From the NCBI GenBank assembly GCA_017578085.1, contig PKQR01000023.1, positions 1 to 20,579 of the forward strand: 20,579 bases of DNA, in the 5' to 3' direction. Source of the DNA: Bacillota bacterium (GTDB lineage: Bacteria; Bacillota; Limnochordia; Limnochordales; ZCTH02-B6). Positions 12,641 to 20,579 of the stretch are shown piece by piece. Each line of letters starts with the position of its first letter. Position 1 is the stretch's first letter. A program made the translations under genes and the position numbers. The notes beneath the pieces are model-generated. The model was not told where the DNA came from. It did no database searches and saw only the letters and a list, made by a program, of their open reading frames with translations.

Positions 12641-15600
12641 TCACGAAACGGGGAGGCCGCCGGGTTTACCAGGGCGGCGGCCTCCCGCCCGTTCCGGCAC
12701 GGTCCACCACCGCAGCGGGCTGTAGCGCACCAAGAGGCCGGCCACAAAGGCGGCCAGGCCCAGCAGCGCCCAAGCCCTCCACCCCGAGCGCTTAAGCCAC
12801 CGGGACTGGGGATCGTTCACAAACAATGCGGCGTCCTCCGCCAACACGCGGCCTCCGGAAAGCCGCGCGAGGGCGACCAGGACGTCCCCGCCGTCTTCCA
12901 CCAGTCCATATCGCCTCGGATACGGTACATAAACCGCTGCGGCTGCGGACGACGCCGGCGTCCCCTCGGCGGCCGCCTGTCCGTTGACGGCAGGGCGGAG
13001 GGTCACCTGATACACCCCCGGTTGACCGGGTGTGAAGCGCGCCCGGTACGTGCCCGGTGTTGCCTCATCCAAGGTCAAGATGACGGCTTGGCCCTCTTCC
13101 CCGTTGCGCAGTTCGGCTGCCAGGACAAGGCCGCTCTCCGCCTCGCCTCCGCTCCCCACGGCCTCCACGATGAGAACCATGTCGTCGCGGTTTCTTTCCG
13201 CCGCCACGTGCAGCCCGGCCCGGGACGCCGGCGACGCGACCCAACGGACGACCTGCGACCAAAACAAGGGGTATTCCGGCATGTTCACCCAGTCAGCGGC
13301 CCACGGGCCCGCACCGTGGGATGTGAAGGCCACCACCTTCCCCAACCCGTAGCGCCAGGAGGCTAGAATCGGCTCATCCGAGGGACCGACCAGGTGCACC
13401 CGCGCCCCGTCCTTGGCCGTGGTCAGCGTAAAGCCGTGCAGGGGCGGGAGCGGCTCGGGCAGCCCGTGCGCGAAGGGCGAATCCCCATCGCTCCACCTGG
13501 GGACGAAGGTCCCCTCCTCGATGGGCGCGTCGGACTGCAAGAGCGCCTCCTGGGCCAGGATGCTGGGCAACAGCTGCCAATCCTCCGTCACGTGAAAGGT
13601 GCCATCGCCCAAACGGGCGATTCTTTCCAGCCGCGCCACGTCGGCACCCCGCCCGACGGCCACGGTGCTGACGGTGATGCCCGCGTCGCGGATGCGGGCG
13701 AGGATTCCCTCGAAGTCCCCCGGCTGCGACAATCCGTCGGTCATAAGGACGATGTGCCGCACCATGGTGTCCGCTTGACGCAGCTGTTCCAGCGCCAGCA
13801 CGAGGGCAGGATATATGGACGTCCCGCCGCCCGGCGTCAGGCGGTCCAGGCTCCGGTGCAGGGTTTCCCGTTCGGTGACCGGTTGCAGCGGCACCAGCAC
13901 TTGGGCATCCGAGTCGAAGACGACGACCCCCACCCGGTTCTCCGGATGAAGGAGGTCCAGGGCGCCGATAGTCGCTTGTTTGGTGATCTCGAGCCGGGAA
14001 ACCCCCGCCTCCCTCTGCTGCATGCTTCCGGATTTGTCCAGGACAAAGACCATGGCCACGCTGGGCGATTCCCGCGGCACCCGGCTCGAAAGGGGCAGAA
14101 GGCGTTCAAAAACGGTGTGGTAATACCCTCCCGGCCCAAAGGTTTTCTCGCCGCCCAACACCACTAGCCCACCGCCCAGGTCCCGCACCCAGGTTTCCAA
14201 CAGGCGCTGCTGGGCGGAGTGGAGGTCGATGGCGGGCACATTCATCAGGACGACCACATCGTAGTGGGCCCACCCCACCAGATTCCAGGGCGCCCGGTTG
14301 GGCGCCATGACGTCGGCTTCGATGGCATACATCCTCAAAGCCTGCTGCAGCACCTGGGCAGGTGCCGGATCGGGGGACACGATGGCCACACGGGGCGGTG
14401 GGAGGACGGAGGCGACCACGGCATACCGGTTATTGAAGGAGATGGAATCGCCCGCGGCGTCGACGGCGAATTCGTAGACGTAGGTGCCGGGCTCTTCCTC
14501 GGTCACCACGGTCTCCACGCGATTTCTGCCGGACCCCAGCGGCGCCGCTTGTTCCGTCCACAGCTCCCCGTTGCGCTCCACGCGGATGGTGGCCGTGGTC
14601 GGGCGCTGGCTGAAGACGACGGCCTGGATACGGAAGGGCGCGCCGGCAAAGGCGGCGGGTGGAGCGCTGGCGGTTTCCACCAGCACTTCTCCCACAGGCA
14701 GGTTGCCGATCGGCAGGACGTCCACGGGCAACCGGCGGACGGCCAGCTCAGGCACGACCCGGGCCAGCTGCCCCCGGGTTTCCACGCCGTCCGCCACCAG
14801 CACGATCCGCCCCGGCACGCCGGGAGGTAGAAGGCCCAACCCCAGGGACAGCCCGTACTCGAGGTTGGAGGCGGACAGCGCCGCAGGGGTTCCCGGAGGC
14901 GGCAACGCCACGGCTTCCGCCCCCAAATCGCGCGCCACCCGGGGCACCGCGCCGCCCCGCACGACCCCCACCACGCGGGAACCATCCACCTCGGCGTTGA
15001 GGCGTTCCACCAGGCGCTGGACGTCGGCCCGCCGCTCCGCGCTCATCCCGGGGGGCTCATCCACCACCACAACGATGGCGGTCTGCCGTACCCGTTCGTA
15101 CCAGGGCAGATCCAGCAGCGCGCCCAGAAGACACAAGATGGCCAATACTTGCAGGCCCACGGCGTACCGCCGCGCGCGGGCCCATGGGCCCCGCGCCGTC
15201 AAGGCGCTGCGATAGAGGAAACGCTCCCAGCGGCGGCCGGAAAGCCATCCTTCCAAGACCGCCAGGGCCAGGGCCGCGCCCACGAGCCATGGCCACGCCG
15301 CCACCCACCGCGGCCGGCTCGTGGTCTCGCCGCTCCCGTTGGGAATCTCGACCGCCTGCAGATCCGACTCGGCGGCGTTGAACCCGTTGACGGCGAGGGG
15401 GTAGATCTGTCCCCCCACCTCGAGCCGGTACAACCCCGCCCGCTGCGGGTAAAAGATCGGTTCCAGGGCCGCCGGCATCCAGCCGTGGCCGTCGGGCCCC
15501 GCAGCGCCGGCCGGGTCATTTCCCCAGGGCAGGGGGACGTCGGTGCCGTCGGGCGCCACCACCCGCAGCCCTTCCCGCAAAAGGGCGGGATCGAGGGGGA

Positions 15601-17110
15601 CGGGACGGCCCACTTCCCCGTTTTGTCCTCGCCCGGCTCCCGCCGGTCCCCGGATCCAGTCGATCAAGTTGGCCACAAAGACCGGGAAAGCCGCCTGGTC
15701 CATCCAGTTGGAATCGTCCAGGGAAAAAGCCGTCACCACTTCCCTGCCCACCGGGGTAGTGCGGGCTTGGACCAGCGGGATGCCTGCGGCTTCCACCAGG
15801 ACTTGGGCGCCGGGCAGGCGCGGCACGGCGAGGGTACGGCTCACCGACAAAGTTGTCCAATCCACCCAGCGGGCCAGGGGATGGCTGGTCTGCCACCCTG
15901 TGGGCGCCGGGTCGTTCAAATCAATGCCGGCTGCCGATTCGGCATAGGGAGACCGACCGATCCACCAAGTATGGGTGTTGGGTCGCGTGGCCACAGGCGT
16001 GTCGTTGACGATCACCAGGTCGTAGGGCCCGCTCAAGGCCGGAAGGGCTTCGGCCCAAGCCACCTCGACCCCCGGGACCGCCCGTAAGGCCCGCTCCAGG
16101 AGGGGATTGGGCGAGCCGACCACCAGCACCCGCACAGGCGCTTCCTGGAAAAGCACCACGTAGGCCCGGTTGTCCCAGCCCAGATGGTCGTCGGGCAGGC
16201 GGGCCTCCAAGACGCCCGAGCCGGGCAGGGCCAACTCGATGTCGAAGGTCGCCGGCTTCCCTGGGGCTAGATCCAGTTCGCGGGCCGTCCACGGCACGGG
16301 CTCCGCCCCGATCCGGGGCAGGTAGAAGAAGCGCACCTGCACCCGTTCCGGAGACCCGCCGAATTGCTGGACCTCGCCCCGGATCCGCCATGTGTTTTCC
16401 CGCTCCGGGACGGGCTCCGCCCAAAGCCCCGACAGGGCCCGGTTGCTGCCGGAGCCGTTGAAGAGGAAGACCTGGACGGAACCGGTCGGCACCGCCTCCG
16501 CCAGCGCGCCCACGGCATCGCCGGGGCCCCCGCCGTCGGTCAACAAAAACACCCGGGTCGGCTCGCCGTCCACCACCAAACCGGCCAGCAGCGCCGCGAC
16601 CGCCGTCCAGTCGGCGGCTCCGTCACTGGGCCGCAAGGCCCCCAGCCGCGCCTCCACATCCTCCCGCTCGACATAGCGGCCGGCCACCACATAGGGGTGC
16701 GGCGCTGCGGCGATTACAGAAACCCGCGGCGGCAGCGGCCGTTCCCAGGCACGCGACAGCTGCTCCAGCAACTGGCCCCGGGCGGCCTCAAAGCGCGACG
16801 GGCCCACGTCGGTGGCCTGCATGCTGCCCGACGCATCCAGCACAAACACCCAATGCTCAGGACCCGTCACCTGGTCACCGAGGATGGGCTGGGCCAGGGC
16901 GAAGGCCAGCAGCAACACAACGGCAATTTGCATGAGCATTTGCCAATTGAAGGCTCTCCGGCTGGCCTGGGACAGCTGGGCGCTGGCCACATGCCGCCAC
17001 AGGAGCAGGCTGGGAACCGTCAGGAATTGCGGGCGCCGCCGGCGGTGGATGAGAAAGATGATCCCGGCAACCAGCCCGATCAGCAGCCAGGCGGGAGCTA
17101 GCAGGCTCAA
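12641..17110 (-). CDS. Giant membrane protein: BatA-type vWA fused to a second vWA/GATase-like protein, 1489 aa
   Basis: Residues 1-80 are a BatA-type N-terminus with two membrane helices (about 5-22, 60-78) around RRRRPQFLTVPSLLLWRH. vWA domain 1 (86-220) has an intact metal site: D92-A-S-G-S96, T169 and the LLTDGG loop (189-194). A beta-rich region (230-325), a Rossmann-like part (326-375) and a beta module follow. Two helices (about 604-622, 650-668) start a second unit: a degenerate vWA (678-800), a beta domain (805-900), a GATase-like fold (905-1015), an intact vWA (1020-1185; D1025-K-S-G-S1029, T1097, LMTDG 1122-1126) and a last helix (about 1443-1462). These two units are usually separate genes in MoxR loci, so this looks like a fusion. 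The TTG start overlaps the DUF58 stop (TTGA), with GGAGGG 8 nt upstream. Confidence 0.88.
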   Translation of the reverse strand: MSLLAPAWLLIGLVAGIIFLIHRRRRPQFLTVPSLLLWRHVASAQLSQASRRAFNWQMLMQIAVVLLLAFALAQPILGDQVTGPEHWVFVLDASGSMQATDVGPSRFEAARGQLLEQLSRAWERPLPPRVSVIAAAPHPYVVAGRYVEREDVEARLGALRPSDGAADWTAVAALLAGLVVDGEPTRVFLLTDGGGPGDAVGALAEAVPTGSVQVFLFNGSGSNRALSGLWAEPVPERENTWRIRGEVQQFGGSPERVQVRFFYLPRIGAEPVPWTARELDLAPGKPATFDIELALPGSGVLEARLPDDHLGWDNRAYVVLFQEAPVRVLVVGSPNPLLERALRAVPGVEVAWAEALPALSGPYDLVIVNDTPVATRPNTHTWWIGRSPYAESAAGIDLNDPAPTGWQTSHPLARWVDWTTLSVSRTLAVPRLPGAQVLVEAAGIPLVQARTTPVGREVVTAFSLDDSNWMDQAAFPVFVANLIDWIRGPAGAGRGQNGEVGRPVPLDPALLREGLRVVAPDGTDVPLPWGNDPAGAAGPDGHGWMPAALEPIFYPQRAGLYRLEVGGQIYPLAVNGFNAAESDLQAVEIPNGSGETTSRPRWVAAWPWLVGAALALAVLEGWLSGRRWERFLYRSALTARGPWARARRYAVGLQVLAILCLLGALLDLPWYERVRQTAIVVVVDEPPGMSAERRADVQRLVERLNAEVDGSRVVGVVRGGAVPRVARDLGAEAVALPPPGTPAALSASNLEYGLSLGLGLLPPGVPGRIVLVADGVETRGQLARVVPELAVRRLPVDVLPIGNLPVGEVLVETASAPPAAFAGAPFRIQAVVFSQRPTTATIRVERNGELWTEQAAPLGSGRNRVETVVTEEEPGTYVYEFAVDAAGDSISFNNRYAVVASVLPPPRVAIVSPDPAPAQVLQQALRMYAIEADVMAPNRAPWNLVGWAHYDVVVLMNVPAIDLHSAQQRLLETWVRDLGGGLVVLGGEKTFGPGGYYHTVFERLLPLSSRVPRESPSVAMVFVLDKSGSMQQREAGVSRLEITKQATIGALDLLHPENRVGVVVFDSDAQVLVPLQPVTERETLHRSLDRLTPGGGTSIYPALVLALEQLRQADTMVRHIVLMTDGLSQPGDFEGILARIRDAGITVSTVAVGRGADVARLERIARLGDGTFHVTEDWQLLPSILAQEALLQSDAPIEEGTFVPRWSDGDSPFAHGLPEPLPPLHGFTLTTAKDGARVHLVGPSDEPILASWRYGLGKVVAFTSHGAGPWAADWVNMPEYPLFWSQVVRWVASPASRAGLHVAAERNRDDMVLIVEAVGSGGEAESGLVLAAELRNGEEGQAVILTLDEATPGTYRARFTPGQPGVYQVTLRPAVNGQAAAEGTPASSAAAAVYVPYPRRYGLVEDGGDVLVALARLSGGRVLAEDAALFVNDPQSRWLKRSGWRAWALLGLAAFVAGLLVRYSPLRWWTVPERAGGRRPGKPGGLPVS
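12651..12686 (-). terminator. 12-bp-stem hairpin spanning the last codons of the giant vWA gene
   Basis: GGGAGGCCGCCG (12651-12662) and CGGCGGCCTCCC (12675-12686) are exact reverse complements around a 12-nt loop. On the minus strand the stem ends 8 bp before the stop codon and is followed by CGTTTCGTGA, a weak T-tract. The stem encodes the Gly/Arg/Pro-rich C-terminus of the protein. It lies between two convergent genes, so it could act as the terminator of the MoxR operon and, in the other direction, block read-through from hemQ. Confidence 0.5.
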
Positions 17111-17985
17111 GCCAACAACCCTCCGGTACGGAGGTCCCGGAATAGGAAGCGTCGCAGGTTCGTGTCGCTCGGGGCGAAGATGTACTTGCCTTCTTGGCCG
17201 AGGAAGGCCGCCTCAACGGACTTCCGCCAGGCCGCAAGACCCTCGCGGTACTGGTCAAAGGCCGATGGCTCCAGGGATACCTCCAACTCCTGACCGGACT
17301 CCGCGTCGACCAGCCGCGCCGCGCCCGCGCCCAGCCGCTCGGGTTCCAGCTCCTCCGGAGCCAACACGTGCACGCCCACCACGTCCCGGTAAAGGCGGCG
17401 CAGGGTCGCCAGCGTCTCGGGGATATCCTCGGTCAGCCAGTCGCTGATGAGCACCGCGAGCCCTCCCGGCCGGGCGCGCGTCCCCATCGTCCCCACCGCC
17501 GCCAGCCAGTTTCCTTGCCCGGACGCCTCCAGGCGGCTCAGCCACTCAAACAGCCTCCGCGCCTGGCCCCGCCCCTGCAAGGGTCCGAGCACCTGAAGCC
17601 GGTCTCCCACCAGGGCACCGGTCACAACCTTTTCTCCCGTGGCCAGGCCGATGTACCCGAGGGCAGCGGTCAAGGCGCGCGCGAAGGAGAACTTGTCCGG
17701 GTCGCCAAAGGCCATCGAGGCGCTCGCGTCCACCAGCAAGAGGACAGGCAAACGCTGTTCCATCGAAAAGAGCTTGACGTGCAACCGGCGCAGCCGCGCC
17801 CAAGCGTGACGGTCGATGTGGCGCACGTCGTCGCCAAACTGGTATGGCCGGAAATCCGCGAACTCAAGACCCGACCGTTGGACGCGGGAGCGCCGGTCAC
17901 CGTGGCTCCCGGAAGCCACCGGGGTGCGCACCCGGAAGCGCAGGAGATGAAGGGAATCCAGCAGCGAGGGGTCTACCAGGTTCAC
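17107..17985 (-). CDS. DUF58 protein with vWA-like fold
   Basis: This 292-aa soluble protein is the usual partner of MoxR ATPases. The DUF58 core is clear: RSGLEFADFRPYQFGDDVRHID (about 37-58), ARLRRLHVKLFSMEQ (63-77), then LPVLLLVDASASMAFG with the MIDAS-like D86-A-S-A-S90. The family's common I-D-W after GDDxRxID is replaced here by IDRHAWAR. Unlike many DUF58 proteins it has no N-terminal membrane helices, which fits the short cytoplasmic subgroup. GTG at 17983-17985 overlaps the moxR stop (GTGA) and has GGGGAG 9 nt upstream. Its own stop overlaps the TTG of the giant vWA gene. Expected to dock the MoxR ring to the membrane vWA protein (family knowledge, not seen here). Confidence 0.9.
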   Translation of the reverse strand: MNLVDPSLLDSLHLLRFRVRTPVASGSHGDRRSRVQRSGLEFADFRPYQFGDDVRHIDRHAWARLRRLHVKLFSMEQRLPVLLLVDASASMAFGDPDKFSFARALTAALGYIGLATGEKVVTGALVGDRLQVLGPLQGRGQARRLFEWLSRLEASGQGNWLAAVGTMGTRARPGGLAVLISDWLTEDIPETLATLRRLYRDVVGVHVLAPEELEPERLGAGAARLVDAESGQELEVSLEPSAFDQYREGLAAWRKSVEAAFLGQEGKYIFAPSDTNLRRFLFRDLRTGGLLA

Positions 17986-19025
17986 GTGCGGCTTCTCCCC
18001 AGCACCATTTCGGCCACGGAGCGCAGCACGTCCTCCGGGGCTATCCCGTCCACCTCCGCCTGGAAGTTAAGGTGCAGTCGATGGCCGAGAGCAGGGAACA
18101 CGACCGCCGCCAAATCATCGACGCTGACATTGTACCGGCCTGAGAGCAGCGCTCGTGCCTTGGCCGCGAGCACCAGGGCCTGGGCTCCCCGGGGACTCAC
18201 ACCGTACCGGACGTACTTGCGGACGATGTCGGGCGCCTGGGATTGATCGGGTTGGGTAGCCAACACCAGCCGGACCGCCGCCTGGCGGACGTGGCCCGCG
18301 ACGGGAACGTGCCGCGTCAACTCGTGCATGCGCTGCAGATCCTCAGGCGTCAAAACAGCGGCCGGAGGCGGCGGCACGGGACCCGTCGTCTCGGCAACGA
18401 TGGCGTCCAGCACATCCGCCGAAGGATACGGGATGCGAATGCGGAAGAAAAACCGGTCCACCTGGGCCTCAGGCAGCGGGTACGTGCCCTCCATTTCGAT
18501 GGGATTCTGGGTCGCCAGGACAAAGAACGGCTGGGGCAGGCCGTGCACTTCGCCCGCCACGGTCACCGTACCCTCTTGCATGGCTTCCAGCAGCGCCGAC
18601 TGCGTCTTGGGCGTTGCACGGTTGATCTCATCAGCCAGTACCAGTTGGGCAAAGATGGGACCGGGCCGGAACTCGAACCGCCCGTCCCCGCGGTCGCCTT
18701 GAATGAACACCAGTGTCCCGGTAATGTCCGCCGGCATCAGATCCGGCGTGAACTGTATCCGGGAAAACCGCAAGCCGCACACCTGGGCCACCGTGCGCAC
18801 CAGGAGCGTCTTTCCCAAGCCCGGCACGCCTTCCAACAGCGCGTGGCCGCCGCACATCATGCTGATGAAAAGTTCCTCGATCGGCCGCTGCTGGCCCAAA
18901 ACGACCCGGCCGACCTCGTCCATGGCCTGCCGGATTTTGGCCACTTCCCGCTGCAGAAGCGCTTTCGCTCGTTGCCCCTCCTCGGGGGCAGCCGCTGGCC
19001 CTTGCGCCGCCGTTTGTTCCAACAT
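17982..19025 (-). CDS. MoxR-family AAA+ ATPase
   Basis: The 347-aa protein has the complete MoxR ATPase core. Walker A is GVPGLGKT (66-73), Walker B LVLADE (128-133) with INRATPKTQSALLEAMQE after it, and sensor 1 ATQNP (171-175). The arginine-finger segment PLPEAQVDRF follows, then the C-terminal lid domain with YVRYGVSPRGAQALVLAAKARALL and VDDLAAVVFPALGHRL. MoxR proteins act with vWA proteins as chaperones that remodel or metallate partners. The ATG at 19023-19025 follows GGGAGG by 7 nt; the frame is open to 19223 without such a site. It is 70 bp downstream of the preceding membrane-protein gene and overlaps DUF58 by 4 bp. The short N-terminal Gln/Ala/Glu stretch is not conserved. Confidence 0.95.
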   Translation of the reverse strand: MLEQTAAQGPAAAPEEGQRAKALLQREVAKIRQAMDEVGRVVLGQQRPIEELFISMMCGGHALLEGVPGLGKTLLVRTVAQVCGLRFSRIQFTPDLMPADITGTLVFIQGDRGDGRFEFRPGPIFAQLVLADEINRATPKTQSALLEAMQEGTVTVAGEVHGLPQPFFVLATQNPIEMEGTYPLPEAQVDRFFFRIRIPYPSADVLDAIVAETTGPVPPPPAAVLTPEDLQRMHELTRHVPVAGHVRQAAVRLVLATQPDQSQAPDIVRKYVRYGVSPRGAQALVLAAKARALLSGRYNVSVDDLAAVVFPALGHRLHLNFQAEVDGIAPEDVLRSVAEMVLGRSRT

Positions 19026-19095
19026 CCATGGTCCTCCCAGCTGCTTGAACGTCCTCGAACCCGGCCCGCGGCTCCAGCCTTTACGGAACCGTTGC

Positions 19096-20579
19096 TCAAT
19101 CTCCCTCCGGCAAGAAGTACCCCCGTACAACGGACCGCCGCTCCAAGCCGACCAACTCGGCGTCCACGGGCTGTTCCTGATCCCGCGCCCATGCCCCCTG
19201 CCCCCACGGCCGGCCCGACGCATGGGCTGCCGCGGATCCCGGCGGTGGCGCCTGAACCTGGATGCGCCTGCCGCCTTCGCCCAGTTCTAACGGCAGCAGC
19301 ATTTCCTCCGTTTCCGCCCCGCCCAACGCGGGGTCCGGATCCTCACCCGCTCCCTCCTCGCCCAGCGGTGTCGATCCTTCTCCCGGGCGCGGGCCCCCGC
19401 CGGGCGCTGCCGCCGGATCGCCGGCCGACGACGGCGCTTGCCGTAGCAAAGCCCCCATGCGCCTTTCCCGCTCGATGCGCCGGGCAATGACCGGGTCCAG
19501 GTAGTCGTCCAGGTACAGGAGCTCCTCTTCGGCGGCACCCGTGGCGTTGGCATGCCCGTCGCCCTGCCGGTCCGCCGGGGCCGTTTCAACCGCCGGCGCA
19601 TCCGCCGACCGCTCTGACCCTGGTACCCGCGGCACCCCCATTTCGGGCGCCTTTTCCCCGGCGTTATCCGCCAAGGTCCACTCCTCCTGCCGGGCCGGCC
19701 GCGCCTCGGCCAGTGGGACCATCTGGGCCACGACTTGCCGGAGTCCTTCCACCATCTCCCGGGCGCTGTCCCCGGAACCAGCCGGCCCCTCCCACTGCCC
19801 GTACGCTTCCTCCAGCTCAGCCAGGAGGCGTGACAGCTCTTGCAGGGCGGTGCCGGAATCCCCTGTGCGCCCGGTCAGCGCCTCGCCCAGCTCGTGCAAG
19901 GCTTGGGCAGCGGCCTCAAGACGCGCATCGGCACGGCGGCGGGCGTCCTCGCCGACCCATGCGGAAAGGCGAAGCACCTGCTCGGCCACGGGCTCCATCG
20001 CCCCCGTCGAGCCCAGGGCGTCCGGGGGTCCAACCCGCCCCGTCGCTCCCGGATGGAGCCCGCTCAGGGCAAATCCGACCAAAGCGGGGACGACCGCATA
20101 CAGCAGCTCGCGCGGGAAACGGATAGGGGCCACTTGGCGCGGTCCGGCGCCCGCCAGCCGCTCCTGCACGTCGGCCAGCAGCGCCTGTTCCAGCCAGGAC
20201 CCCGTGCCGTGCGTACCGCTGCGCAGGACCCAAACCGCCGTCGCCACCCGATCCTCCAGCCGCAACGCCGCGTCTACATGCCGGGCCACGGCGTCGAGCC
20301 CGGGGCGTGCCCACCCGGCCCGAACCAGTGCCGTCATAACCCCGACCCCCAGGCCGGCGGCGATGACCCGGAGCCTCTGCGGTTGTTCCGCCAGGAACTC
20401 CGGCAGCAGCCCCCCGTAGGCCGCCGCTTCCAAGGCGGCCCATAGGATGCTGGCGAACAGGACCCAGCGGGCCACCCCTTGCAGGCCGCGTGCAACGGCC
20501 AGGCGCAACTGCGCCTCCCGAAGAAACGCCAGCAGCGGTGCTTCCCCTTTTCGCCGCGCCGTCCCCAGCGGCCATCCTC
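19096..20579 (-). CDS. Unrecognised membrane-anchored protein upstream of moxR (5' end uncertain, probably off window)
   Basis: Counting from the TTG at 20506-20508, the protein has hydrophobic helices at about 15-35, 45-65 and 130-148. Between them is ARPGLDAVARHVDAALRLEDRVATAV, reminiscent of DUF4175-type proteins found at the head of MoxR/vWA loci. After the third helix come long amphipathic helices (about 170-280), then acidic low-complexity sequence with EEELLYLDDYLDPVIARRIERERRMG. The end (VDAELVGLERRSVVRGYFLPEGD) looks conserved. The TTG has GGGAGG 5 nt upstream and would give 470 aa. However, the frame stays open through the window edge, and the upstream residues (LLAFLREAQ) read as protein, so the true start may lie outside. 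It is 70 bp from moxR on the same strand. Function unknown; probably a scaffold or substrate of the MoxR/vWA complex. Confidence 0.7.
   Translation of the reverse strand, partial: GWPLGTARRKGEAPLLAFLREAQLRLAVARGLQGVARWVLFASILWAALEAAAYGGLLPEFLAEQPQRLRVIAAGLGVGVMTALVRAGWARPGLDAVARHVDAALRLEDRVATAVWVLRSGTHGTGSWLEQALLADVQERLAGAGPRQVAPIRFPRELLYAVVPALVGFALSGLHPGATGRVGPPDALGSTGAMEPVAEQVLRLSAWVGEDARRRADARLEAAAQALHELGEALTGRTGDSGTALQELSRLLAELEEAYGQWEGPAGSGDSAREMVEGLRQVVAQMVPLAEARPARQEEWTLADNAGEKAPEMGVPRVPGSERSADAPAVETAPADRQGDGHANATGAAEEELLYLDDYLDPVIARRIERERRMGALLRQAPSSAGDPAAAPGGGPRPGEGSTPLGEEGAGEDPDPALGGAETEEMLLPLELGEGGRRIQVQAPPPGSAAAHASGRPWGQGAWARDQEQPVDAELVGLERRSVVRGYFLPEGD

Noticed and set aside
15149..16087. 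312-codon plus-strand frame antisense to the giant vWA gene
   Set aside because: No domain and a composition typical of an antisense GC frame.
12641..17110. Possibility that the giant vWA gene is two genes joined by a sequencing error
   Set aside because: The frame is continuous, and the join (about codons 590-640) shows no change in composition and no Shine-Dalgarno-plus-start signal that I could recognise. Kept as one gene, with the doubt noted in the findings.
1..20579. CRISPR array, tRNA, rRNA, insertion sequence or phage gene
   Set aside because: No spaced direct repeats, cloverleaf-like sequence, transposase motif or phage structural gene was seen on either strand.

Overview
The window comes from a bacterium with very high GC and dense coding. 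Intergenic gaps are short and strong GGAGG-type Shine-Dalgarno sequences are common. GTG and TTG starts are frequent, and neighbouring genes are often joined by 4-bp NTGA stop/start overlaps. HemQ (the coproporphyrin-dependent haem route) and the strong Shine-Dalgarno sites suggest a deep-branching, high-GC Bacillota (Firmicutes) lineage or relative. A secreted C39 peptidase followed by a predicted outer-membrane beta-barrel hints at a diderm envelope, as proposed for Limnochordia. The taxonomic placement is inference.

Layout. (1) At 1-837, two minus-strand genes: an unrecognised 178-aa protein, then the 5' end of class II fumarase (fumC), cut by the window edge. (2) A divergent region at 838-1121 holds an 11-bp-stem hairpin, a perfect TATAAT box and a structured leader. 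It drives a plus-strand run: an unusual 502-aa HNH protein, ctaB (haem o synthase), tkt (transketolase), then a YdjM/DUF457-type membrane metal-dependent hydrolase, ending at 6610. (3) A compact minus-strand operon reads from 10065 down to 6654: HmoA/IsdG-like monooxygenase, divergent YchF-like NTPase, a small unrecognised protein, purE, purK. (4) A minus-strand pair reads from 11658 down to 10154: secreted C39 peptidase and a beta-barrel protein resembling the FapD/FapF export pair. (5) hemQ on the plus strand (11837-12511) diverges from that pair. (6) From the right edge to 12641 a minus-strand MoxR/vWA locus fills the rest: an N-terminally membrane-anchored unrecognised protein (5' end uncertain or off the window), a MoxR AAA+ ATPase, a DUF58 protein, and a 1489-aa membrane protein. 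The last looks like a fusion of a BatA-type protein with a second, larger vWA/GATase-like membrane protein. A 12-bp-stem hairpin spans its last codons.

How the genes fit together. Haem metabolism appears three times in separate units: HemQ makes haem b, CtaB farnesylates it, and an HmoA-like enzyme may degrade it. PurE plus PurK form the bacterial two-step carboxylation of AIR to CAIR. The MoxR, DUF58 and vWA proteins are expected to work together as an AAA+ chaperone/vWA complex at the membrane. The window holds no recognised tRNA, rRNA, CRISPR, transposon or phage gene. The least conventional parts are the triple-vWA fusion, the C39/beta-barrel pair, the HNH protein with its folded leader, and the operon joining a degenerate YchF paralogue to purEK.
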